A stretch of DNA of 64,000 nucleotides. Origin: Sternotherus odoratus (Eukaryota; Chordata; Testudines; Kinosternidae). Location of the stretch: positions 30,082,189-30,146,188 of the forward strand of contig JAVMKO010000010.1 of assembly GCA_032164245.1 (NCBI GenBank), in the 5' to 3' direction. A program made the position numbers and the translations under genes. The notes beneath the pieces were generated by a model. It did not search any database and had not been told where the DNA came from. It saw only the letters and a list, made by a program, of their open reading frames with translations. Below, piece by piece: positions 12,101 to 24,100 of the stretch (within the stretch, counting starts at the first letter, position 1; every line of letters starts with the position of its first letter).

Positions 12101-15100
12101 CAATGTGCGAGAGCTATAGGAACAAAGTCACAGCTTGTGGAGTGAGTGGCCACTAATAATAAAAGTGAACTAGACTGTATTTTGGGGATTAAAATGCTGG
12201 CTAGTAAAGGTGGAAATACGTGCAAATAGTTTTGTCAGAATATGAGCTGGAAAAGTATTGTTGATCTACTCCCTTGCTGTTAAAGTGTGACTTCTGATTG
12301 GGCTGACCTATATACGTTTGAGGTAAGTCAGGGCACTAATATTAGCCCTCATCTAACTATAGTCTCCAGCTACTCAGGAGAATAAGTAAAAAACAGGATA
12401 CTGGGATGTCTAGCAAACCAAGTATATGTGAATAATGCAGATAGTGAATTGTGCAGTTGTGTAAAAAAGTTTCCTGTGTTATGCTGGAAAAAGAACCTGA
12501 TTTATTGTTATCTTAATCTCCAGTATAAGTCCTAGTGCTATTTGTTTTTTTAATACAACTGTAAAATGTTACAGGAACATTCTGTGGCAGATGAAGTACC
12601 AATGTTTTAAGGTGGTTGACAAATGTATTTAAAAAGTAATAACTGAGATTACTATTAGTGATGACTTGTACAAACATCCACAATCTTGTCTATGCTAGAT
12701 GGGGTTTGTTGGTATAGCTTGCTATACAAACAGGCAAGCCATGCGAACGGAGATGCGGTTTATATCAGATAAAGGGTTCTCTTGCTTATATCCGTTCCCT
12801 GAATCAAATAACTTCTTTTCTGATTTAATTGTCTATACTAGGGCTCTTTTTGGAATAGCTGTGTCAGCTAGGGATGTGATCCCCCCCAACCCCCACTCTT
12901 AACTAACACAAATAGGCTGGCAAAACTTATAGTCCAGACCTAAGGTAACAGTAGCTGTAAGCCACTGGCATTTTTGGCATTTTTTTATTAACTTAAATAA
13001 CAAACAAACTTAAACCTGAGCTGGCTCCTGAACGTGGCTGTTTCAAAGGTTGTCCTCTTCAGATTCCTCTGTCCCTGCAGGGCCTTTAGTGTTCCTGGGT
13101 TGGAGCTAACCCTCTTAGTGCAGCTACCAAATTAACTCAGTAGAATAGCTCTACTCTCCCCTTCCCAGCACAGCCATACAGAGGGAGTCAGAAATTGTCT
13201 TTGTATGTGGTAATTTTATGGTACATTTTATTTTTACAGTTGAAGGGTAAAATTCTCAAAAGTGTTTAAGTTGACTTTCAATGGGACAGAGTATCCTATA
13301 TAATGAGATGCTTTTAAAAATTTTAGTCAGTGTTCTGATTTCTGAGCACTGCAGCTGACGGGCTTCTACTTCTATGCAAACTGGCAATGTAAAGTGATTT
13401 ATAACTTAACGTGTTGTACTCTGATTCTAGATAGGCTTTTAGTTATGACAGGAAACTGTGGGTCACAATGAGCTTTTGTAAAATGACTACAGCTGACAAA
13501 GCTGAAAAAAGGCATTCCAGAGAACCACAATTAGAAAATAAAATATTAAGAGCAAAAACGTCAATTAATTTTGCTGAATAATCATGCATATCTAATGTAT
13601 AATTCATTGCATAATTCAAATAATTAGTATATGATTACCAGAAAATAAATTTCTACTTGATTGATTAGCTGCAGTACTCTGAAGCACTTTTACCTGCAAA
13701 GGAAGTAGAATGCTCCAATTACAAGAATTCCTAGAACAATAACTGAAGTCAAGAAAGCTGCAAATGGTTCACTTTTAATTTGGGTCTTGAGACTAGGTAG
13801 CAAAACTTCTTCACAACGGGCTCCTGTATAGTTCTCAATACACCTGTGAAATCAAGTTTTATATAAATTAGATTTTTTTGGCAGGAGGAGGAGTCATTTT
13901 CTGACAAGTACAATTAATTTATGTTCATTTCTATAATGCATATTCATATAAATCCATTTAGCGAATGATGGGAATTCCTGACATCATCACCTTTGATTTT
14001 TGTTACATGACTGGAATGGATAAAGAAGCATCATGCTCCCCTAAAGTACACTTACATTTTCTCTCTATTATATATGCATTGTGAATCCAGTAGCTACATT
14101 ATGCTCTCCTGCAGACAAACCTGTGGAAAGGGCAGTTTATTTGGAAAAACAAACAGTAAGTTGCAGTTTGTTCAGTTCCCAGCAAGTCATCTCAGAAGGA
14201 AAACAGGATCTTTGTAGTTTAGGAATACATCTGTTCCTGCTTCTTTCTCCTAACTTTGAAGTTACAATCCTTTGTGAAGTAACAAAGGGTATGTCTTCAC
14301 TACAGCAGTAGGTCAATTTTCCTTAAGTCGAATTTCTAAAGCAGACTTTATAAAGTCGACTTAGTGCGTCCCCACAAAGCACAGCAGGTCGACAGTGTCT
14401 GTCCTTACAACTTTTGCAAGCGTCAACATAGGGAGCATTGCACTATGGGTACCTATCCCACAGTTCCCGGAGCCCCCAGCAGGCACCATTTCGAGTGCTG
14501 CACTGGGGGTAGGCATGTCATCATTCCGCGCCCTTTTTTTCGTGCCGCTGACACCATGTCGAGCTGTGCACTCACTGTGGGTAGGCATCCCATTATTCCA
14601 GCCGCATCCCCGCGCTGCGCTAACACCATAGCAGTGCAAGCATGGAGCCCGCAGATGCCATTGCTGCAGCAGTGGCCATTGTGAAGACCTCCCGCCTTGT
14701 TCTGGATTTTATGCTGCATCGTCTGCAGAGGAATGCGATCCGGAGACAACCGCGCTTTCCGGAAGCTGATGACAGTGAGGAGGAGGAGGAGGAGGAGGAC
14801 ATGGACGTGCATTGCAGGGACAGGGACACTGCGGTTTTTGGAAGTAGGGCGACTGACAATCTGGCAAATTTGGTGGCAATGGGGCAGGCTCATGCCATGG
14901 AACGCCGATTCTGGGCCAGGGAAACAAGCACTGACGGGTGGGATCGCATAGTGCTGTGGGTCTGGGATGACTCCCAGTGGCTCAGAAACTTTCGCATGCG
15001 TAAGGGCACGTTCATGGAACTTTGTGACTTGCTTTCCCCGGCCCTCCGGCGCAAGAATACCAGAATGAGGGCGGCCCTCACAGTTGAGAAGCGAGTGTCG

Positions 15101-18100
15101 ATAGCCCTCTGGAAGCTTGCAACGCCAGACTGCTACCGGTCAGTCGCAAATCAGTTTGGGGTGGGTAAATCTACAGTGGGCTCTGCTGTGATGCAAGTAA
15201 GCAGGGCAATCGTCGAGCAGCTGCTACCCAGGGTTATAAACCTTGGAAGCCTGCAAGCTACAATAGATGGCTTTGCCGCCATGGGATTCCCTAACTGTGG
15301 TGGGGCTATAGATGGGACTCATATCCCTATCCTGGCACCGGACAACAAGGCCGCAGAGTACAGAAACCAGAAGGGCTATTATTCTATGGTCATGCAAGCA
15401 GTGGTTGACCACAAGGGATGTTTCACTGACCTGTACGTGGGGTGACCGGGAAAGGTTCATGACGCTCGTGTTTTCAGGAACTCTAGGATTTTTAGACAGC
15501 TGCAGCAAGGGATTTTCTTCCCCGACCAGAAAATTTCTGTGGGGGGGGGGGGAAGGGGAAATGCCCATCGTTCTCATTGCGGACCCAGCCTACCCCTTAA
15601 TGCCCTGGCTTATGAAGCCCTACACTGGGGCCCTGGACAGGGGTCAGGAGCTGTTCAATTACAGGCTGAGCAAGTGCAGAATGGCCGTAGAGTGTGCATT
15701 TGGCCGACTGAAGGGGAGATGGAGATCATTACTGATTCGCTCAGACATCAGCGAGAGAAATATCCCCATTGTTATTGCTGCTTGCTCTGTGCTCCACAAT
15801 CTCTGTGAGAGCAAGGGGGAAACGTTTATGGCAGGCTGGGAGGAAGAGGCAAATTTACTGTCTGCTGCTTACCAGCAGCCAGACACCAGGGAAAGTAGAA
15901 GAGCGCACCATGATGCGCTGCGCCTAAGGGACGCCTTGAAAACCAGTTTCATGAGTGCCCAAGATGACGTTTGACAACCCGGTCCCTTGCTCTGCTCAGC
16001 CCTAAGCCTGCGGTCCTTGCACCCTCTTTCCCTCCCCCATCCCTTTGCTTGCAGAGGAAATAAATACACTGTTTTAAAAATCACGGTTTCTTTATTGGTT
16101 CATCACAAATTCGGGGTGGGGAGGGAAACCAGCAGTCACAGTGGTGGAGGAGCGGGTGGGGGGAAGGGGTTAGGGGTGCTGTAGGGTGGCCAAGACTCAG
16201 CAGCTTTTAACAGTGTTCGGATACACTCATCCTGCTGCTGCTTGTGGTGTAGAGTGGGTCGGTCCCTGGAGCTTCCCCCCCCCCCCCAGGTTCTCACCCC
16301 GCGTTTGGTGGGGAAGCTATGGGACTTGGAGAGGGGGAGAGGTGTTTATATAGAGGATGTAGAGGCAATCTTTGGTTCTGCTCTACCAGACACCTGAGCA
16401 TATTGCTTTGCTCCTCCATTATCCGGATCAAAGCATCCATCCGCCTTTCTTCGCATGCCTCTCGTCTGTCCTCACGCTCCTGCCGTTGTTCTTCACGCAC
16501 CACCCGTTGTTCTTCACACTTTTCTGCTGCAGCTCTTGATTCCTGTCTTGACTGTAGCAATTTTTCCCTCCATTCAGTCTGCCGTGCGGCCTCAGCGTTG
16601 GAGTTCTGGAGTAGTTCATTAAACATGTCATCACGTGTTTTCTTTTTACGGTTCCGTATCTGCGATAGACGGCGAGAGGGGCAGGTGGGCGGATTCTGAG
16701 ATAACTGTGCAGCTGTGGGCAAAGAAAGGCACAAGTTTATGAGACAGAAACATTCACGGATCACAATGGGAGTACTATGCTACGGGGAACCACATTATTC
16801 AACGGCCTATTATGAGTATATTCCGCACCTAAAAAACTACTGGACGCCGGACACAAAAGTCACAGAAACATCCCACATACAGCCTCAACACAACACGGCT
16901 GCTGAAATCACCGTGCAGCGGGCCATGTTAACCTTAAGCCATACTCGGATATTCCAGGGTTAAACCCCCTCCACCCCCACCCTCACCACGTGGATCCCTC
17001 CTCCAGCACACCGCGTGGGGCTCACCCCGAACTTCAAAAAAAAAAAACACGGGCTGTGTGCGGGCTACCTGTTGGGAGTGGGGGGGCGCTTGTGCAGACT
17101 GGCGGGGGGGATGGGGGCGGTTGTGCAGACTGGCGGGGGGGACGGGTGGGGGTGCAGCGTGGCGGGGGGAGGAGATGTGGTTTGATTTCAGGCACGCCGC
17201 ACCGGGACATTTAAAAACCAAAGGAAAACCACGGGCTGTGTGCGGGCTACCTGTTGGGAGTGGGGGGGGCGACAGGGGTGGTTGTGCAGACTGGTGGGGG
17301 GGGCTGGGGGCGTGCAAAAAAAAGACCACTCACCAGAGGATCCTTCCTGGGCTGGGGCACCCCCTTGGGAGGGTTGGGACAGTTCTGGCTCCGGGGTGAC
17401 AAACAGCTCCTGGCTCTCCGCAAAAGGCATCTCTCCACTTCGGTCCTGGTGCTCCGTGATATTTCCCTCATCATCATCATCCTCATCTTCCGAATCCTCA
17501 TCAGACCTGATGATTATCCCATCGGCGGAGTCCACGGAGACCGGTGCAATGGTGGTGGGGGTGCCCCCCATTATCTGATTTAGTTCATTGTAGAACCGGC
17601 ATGTCTGTGGAGCGCCTCACGAGTGTCCGTTTGCCTCCTTGGCTTTCTGGAACGCTTGCCTCAGCTCCTTAATTTTCACGCGGCACTGTTGGGCGACCCT
17701 GTTGTGGCCCCTTTCCAGCATGGCCTTGGAGACCCTGGCAAACGTGTTGGCATTCCGTTTGTTGTTGCGGAGTTCCAACATCACAGATTCCTCTCCCCAA
17801 ATAGCGATGAGATCCAGCACCTCATTATTGGACCACGCTGGAGCTCTTTTCCTCTGGTTGGTCTCCTGTGCTCCTAAGCTCTGCATGGCGGCTTGTGCTG
17901 CTGATTTCGAATGGCGACTGAGCTGTGCAGGTGAGCTGGCCACGCTGACCAAACAGGAAATGCTGTTCAAATGTTCCCGGGTCTTTTCCTGTCTACCTGG
18001 CCAGAGCAGCAAGTTGAGAGCGCTGTCCAGAGCGGTCACAGTTGAGCAGTGAGGCAGTCCAGAGCGGTCAGAATGGAGCATTGTGGGACAGCCTCTGGAG

Positions 18101-21100
18101 GCTAGTAATGTCACTTGTGTCCTCACTAGTCCACAATCGACCTAGAGAGGTCGATTTTAGCGCTACTCCTCTCGTTAGGGAGGAGTACAGAAGTCAATTT
18201 TAAGATCCCTTTAAATCGACTTTAAGGGCATGCATGTGAGGACGGGTACAGGCTTATATCGACTTAATGTCGCTAAAGTCGACGTTAAGCCCTAGTGGGG
18301 ACCAGCCCAAAGAGTCCTGTGGCACCTTAAAGACTAACTAAATCCTTTGTGAAATTACAATACATTGCTTAGTTGCTATTGTAATGACACAAATGATTAC
18401 TGGCTGAATCCTGTAATGTGCCAAGTGCCACTGGCTGTTGAGAGTATTCAGTGCCTTGCGTGACTGGGCTCATAATAGTAAATCCCTACAACAATATACT
18501 GTAACATCACAAGGACTGAGGCTTCATCAAGAAAAAGTTGGAGTTGACTGTCCAACTGAGGACAATTCTAGAATATCTGTAATCAATTGCAGAGAGAAAT
18601 CTTCCTGATTTCTCAATTCCTCTGGTACACAGAGAACATATTCTCAATTTGTTGTCTAAATGTTTTCTTGTTTTCAGTCATCAAATATCAAAGCTATATA
18701 ATAATGACTAAATGAACACAATTCTCTCTAAGTCCATTGCTTGAGACCCTGATCTTCTCAAATCTACTATCCATACGGTAACTTGATTCCTGAGAGCTAT
18801 CTAGACCCTGCTTAACCAACCGATTGCTGTGAGCTAACATTTCAGAAATTCTCGGTATATTTTCATATAATACAAGTTATTTACATAGTGTCCTTCATAA
18901 AAGGTATTACAAAATGTTTCATACTGAGAAATACAACAGAAATGTAGCTTTAAAGAACAATTTGTCTCATTCAAACAGAAATGGGAAACAGAAAGCTGCA
19001 GAGAAAAACAGGCACAGAAAAACAATGTATATCCATTTTCCTGCATTTAACTATTATTGAAGACTGGTGACAGGAAGAATGGAAGCATACAGTGTTAGGG
19101 AAGGGAAAGCTGAATAGGTTTCAGCATCAGTCTAAACCATAAAGAAGAGTTTTAAGGCAAGAGTATAAGGGGAAGTAAATGAGTGACTTAGAGGGAAACA
19201 AAATAGGTCAGGAGAAGTGAGACACACATTGTGAAAAGTCACAGAGGAGGGTCTGGGGGAAAAATGAAGGTTAGAAAAGTAAGTCATCAGAGTAGACCGA
19301 TTGGGTGGGATGAGATGAGTAGTCAAAGAATATTTTAAAAACAGGAGTAAAACTTAGAATGCGATTGACAAGTCTGAATCCCTATTCTGTCATTTCATTG
19401 CCGGAAGTGGGGGCAGGATTTTAAAAATTACTTGCCACTCCAGGCTTGTATTAAACTCCCAAGGTTACAGCTTTTCTCTGACCTAGGCTTGGTAAACGCT
19501 GCCACCACCCAAATGCAAAAAAAAAAAAAAACCACACCAAAAAAAAATTGAACCCAGGAAGGAGCATTTGGGAATTCCTCCCTGTGGGGTACCCTCAAAC
19601 CTTTTCACCCCGCCCCCCGCTCCAGGAAGAGCTGAGAAAGAAAACAAAGGAAATTAGCTGTGGCTATCAGCTAAACAAACAACATGCACAAACCTCTTAG
19701 GACACCAAAAATCCAATCCTGTTCTTTAAAAAGGTAAATTTTATTAAAAACAAAAAGGAAAAATAATGCATCTGTAACTTGGGCTTTTTGCAAGATCTTA
19801 AAAGAAACAATTACAAAAATTAAGCACCCAAAATAGCTTTCTTGGGGGTTTACCTTGAAGGTTACAAGCAAACAAAAGCATCAGGGAGTACCACAGAGAT
19901 CCACAAGCCAAAATAATAAACCTGATAGCATCTAACTAAACATTCCCTATCCAAATTATTTCTTCTAGATATGGAAGATAATTTTTCATGCCTGGTTCAA
20001 ACCTTACACAGCCTTTATGCTTATAGCATTGCTGCTCCGTGTCCCTCCAACCCAGAGAACAAAGGGAAAGTTTCTTTCCCATTTTTAAAAAATTCTAGTC
20101 TTCCCATTGGCTCTTTTGGTGAGGTGCCCACTCCCTTCATTTTACCTGAGGGCTTGTTAACCCTTTACATGTAAAGCAAAGCAGAGAACAGCTACTAACT
20201 GGCTGGCTGGGTGTCCATAAGAGGGAGTTCCCCGCTACCGTCCCCCCCCCCTTTCATTTATCACAGTGATAGATAGAAAGATAACAGAAGTCACTGAGAA
20301 TATGGTGGCACATTTTTATTAACTAAAACACAGAAGTTGTAGAAGTGGTGCCTTTAGCATATTTGTAGAATCAGGTGGGGCTGATCTGGGGTCATGCAGC
20401 CTCCCCCCGCTGCTCCTGTAGACTAACCAAGTTCCCCTTCCACCAAAAGACCCACAGTTGGAAAATATTGGTCCTATAGCCTAATTATTCCATGTAAAGA
20501 TTTAAAGCGTCATTTAAAGTGAACTATAAACTAGTGAAGCACTTTATAGAAACAGGAATGACCAATATCATGGTATTGGTTTAATCTATTGTTTACATTT
20601 GTATCTTTTACAAACAAAATTATGAATACAGTGACCCTGCCAGTGGGCCTAGGACATTGTACAATCTTTTAGTCATTTTTTAAAATAACTAAAACATTCT
20701 ATTAAAAACCACCTTTGTTAAAAACTAAACAACATTTGTAAGATCTGGTACATCAGAAAGGGGAGGAAGTGTAACAAACATCAGGACAACAGTTCTAAGG
20801 GACCCTAGGGATGGGAAACATTTTTACTATATATGTGTTTAAAAGTCAGGAGAGACAGACAGTGAATTTCAAGGCTGAGTGCCTCACTCTAAGAACCCGA
20901 TTATCCTCTTATTCCAGTATAACTCCAGTGATATCAAGAGAGTTTCTCATTGACCGCAAGAAGAAAAGCCAAGCCCCTGCCTCTGAAACATATGTGTATG
21001 AGCACAGCCTCCCATCAGGATGAAACTGTAACAGGAAGTCTCAAAGGTAGCCAGGCACCATACAATGAAGGGCTTTTAAAATCAACTTACCAGTTTATAA

Positions 21101-24100
21101 CCTATCTGCCACTTTATAGGCAGTCAATGTACGAACAAGATTAAGCATGATGTGTTTGCAGTTGCTCAGTTCAGTGGATAAATGCTGCTGTGTTGTGAAA
21201 AAGTATCTGCAAGAGACAGAAGCCCTGCAGTAAGCCCTACTAAGAGGGAATTATACTAATTAAGCCTTGTGGTCACAAGGACAAGTGTTGCTGTTGCAAG
21301 AGGTTATTTGCATGCTGTTGCAACACATGTTCTCTGTTGGCTTTAAACAATCCTACTATGTAGGATTCTAATTTGAATTTAAAAAGGAAAAATACAGCCT
21401 TACTGCATCCTAAGAGAAATTACAATTTCTAATTTAAACAGAAAATGTTAAAATAGATTTCAAATGTCTTAGTAAAGCTGTGAGCTTTAAAACTGTGAAA
21501 ACAGAATTGCAGATGGTAATCAAGATTTTCGCTTGGCTTGTAAAATACATACTTTAAGGGCTAGATCACCTAGCTTGCCAAAGGGTTAAAAACAGACTTA
21601 AAGACATCAGAAAAGAGCTGCATTGGAGGAGGAGCCAGCCACAAGAAATCTGTGTAAGGGGAACATTTACGTCTCATACACCACAGAATATTGCTCCATG
21701 TTGAATTCTCCATGTCAGCATCAAGGAGGAAAGGTGGGAGTGATCAGCTCTGGGAAGATATGTGGACATGTTCACTGGGTCTGCACTTAGTTAGCTCCTT
21801 TAGAGAATAAGTCACTAGCCAAAATGTGTGTTGTGACTCTTCAGTGAGCTACGGCAACTATTGCTGCAGTTAGGCTCCAACAGTTTGTATGGTTGTACAG
21901 GTGCTCCAGGACTTGCCCATGGCTTTAAGTGGGATGGGAGGATTCATTTCTTTCTCCAACCATTGTGAGTGCCATGAGCAAATCTCATTTTAATAGGCTT
22001 TGCACAGAGAACCAGGATTTGACCATAATAAACACAGGAAACCCCAATGCTTTACTTCTGATTAGCATTGTTATTAATTAGAGCAAATAATATTATTAGA
22101 ACTTGTCTCCAGTCAGGAAAAGTGGAGCTGTTTCAACAATGGTTTGTATGAAAATACCAAGCTCTCTAGACAGAATCAGCCTGTGCAACTCTGCCAGTGG
22201 ATATTCTGAAGGCCAAGACTATAACAGGGTTCAAAAAAAGAACTAGATAAATTAAAGGAGGATAGCTCCATCAATGGCTATTAGCCAGGATGGGCAGGGA
22301 TGGTGGCCCTAGCGTCTGTTTGCTAGAAGCTGGGAAAGGGCAACAGGATGGATCACTTGGTGATTACCTGTTCTGTTCATTCCCTCCAGGGCACCTGGTA
22401 TTGACATGTGGTTGTTGCCTAACTGAGACCTTCGCAGGGAAAAGGGCATGGAAACCACCACTTTCCACCAGTCCATTGGATTGGGGATAATGGGGACTAA
22501 AGGTTATATGTCTAAACCCAAACTTCATTAAAAATTGCTTAAGCTTATTGCCACCAAACAGCGGCCATTATCAAACTATACCATGTCTAGCCAAATAGAT
22601 TTGATATGCACAATCACCAGTTTAGCAGTAGTATCTCCTAGTAAAGCTATCTCAGGTAAATTAGAATAACAGTCTAGAATGCATTTTTTCACCAGTAAAT
22701 ATAAACAAATCTATGCCTACTTTCCTCCAAGGGACCAATTTTTCCTGTGCCACCAATATGGGCTCTTTTGCTTAACTTGTCATGTATTTTTGACATGTGC
22801 CAAATGGGTCCTGACAACTTCCTCAATGTCCCTGTTTAATCTGAGACCAGTATAAAATATCTGTAGCCTACTGATACAATAACATCTGCCTGACTTTAGA
22901 GCAGGAGTGGGCAAACTTTTTGGCCCAAGAACCACATCTGGGTGGAGAAATTGCATGCAGGGCCATGAATGTAGGGCTAGGGGAAGAGGTTGGGGTGCAG
23001 AAGGGAGTGCAGAGTGTGGGAGGGGGTGCAATGTACAGGAAGGGGCTCAGAGAAAGGGGTTGGGGCAGAGGAGAGGTATGGGCCATTTGAGGGGGCTCAG
23101 GGCAGGGGGTTAGGGTGCAGGAGGGGGAAATGGAGTGTAGCAGGGAGCTCATGGAAGGGGGCTGGGGTGTGGGGTGCAGGAGGGATTTGGGGTGCAGGCT
23201 CCCGCCTGATGCCACTTGCCTGGAGCAGCTCCAGGGTGGCTGTGGCACCACACCACTAAGGCAGGCATCCTGCCTGCCAGGGCCCAGCACCCCTCCTGGA
23301 AGTGGCTGGCACCATGTCCCTGCGGCCCCTGGGGGCACAGAGCTCCGCGCGCTGCCCTCGCTTGCAGGTGCCTCTCCCATAGCTCCCATTGGGCTGCATG
23401 TTCCCAGCCAATGGGAGCTTCGGTTGTGGAACCCACAGGTAAGGGCAGCATGCGGAGCCCTCTGCCCCCAAGGGCTGCAGGGACCTGGTGCCGTCCACTT
23501 ATGGGAGTGGCGTGGGGCACACAGCACCACAGGGGTGGTAAGCCCAGGGGCTGGATACAGCCTGTGGGCCATAGTTTGCCCACCCCTGCTTTAGAGAGAG
23601 CCTGAAACAATTGTTCTGAGAGGTGTGAGCTACAGCCTGCCTCTTAATGGGGTGTTAACACCAATACCCTCTATTGAAGGACCCTCCAACACCACTCCAA
23701 CAAAGCACTCCACGTATAGAAGGAGAAAAGTGCAGCAGACCCAGCCTACCCAGCCAGGCAGATACTCTTCTGACTCTCAAAAAGAGGGAGGTCCCTGAAA
23801 CTGCTCATGGAGTGGAGTTGCCCCGCCTAACTAGCAGGAGAGTCAGGCCCACCTTGCTGCTGGCTCTCCAGAGGGGAGCTTCAGCTCTGGTGTGTCTAGG
23901 AGTAGGACTTGATTGCCTCAGTCAGTAGCTGGGCTTCCTCTTATCCTCTCTGCTTCTGTCTTATCATTTGTGCCTGCCCCCAACCTTTATGAGTTAGGCC
24001 ACTCTCCACTGGGAATAGCCATTACTTGAAAATAACCTTCTTTTACACTGCTCGTTACTGGGTGTCAAAGCTTCATTAATATACAGCCAGTTACCACTTT

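Larger units (their letters stand above)
14287..18308 (+). mobile_element. two-gene PIF/Harbinger transposon, near complete
   Basis: 4,022 bp flanked by AAA at 14284-14286 and 18309-18311, read as TTT on the other strand. The ends are imperfect inverted repeats: GGGTATGTCTTCACTACAG on the left and, reverse-complemented, GGGCTGGTCCCCACTAGGG on the right. Subterminal AAGTCGACTT-type motifs repeat at both ends (about 14325-14365 and 18135-18285) and are probable transposase or Myb-protein binding sites. Inside are a plus-strand DDE transposase gene and a convergent minus-strand Myb/SANT gene. The same ends occur in the copy at 24354-25256. Damage is light, so insertion is probably recent within the lineage. 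Confidence 0.92.

Noticed and set aside
14361..14927. Minus-strand frames under the transposase start
   Set aside because: Antisense shadow of the acidic and alanine-rich transposase N-terminus.
22868..23610. Long overlapping open frames on both strands, up to 234 codons
   Set aside because: They lie inside the GC-rich hAT MITE, in several frames at once, with Pro/Gly/Ala bias and no domain; lack of stops follows from composition.
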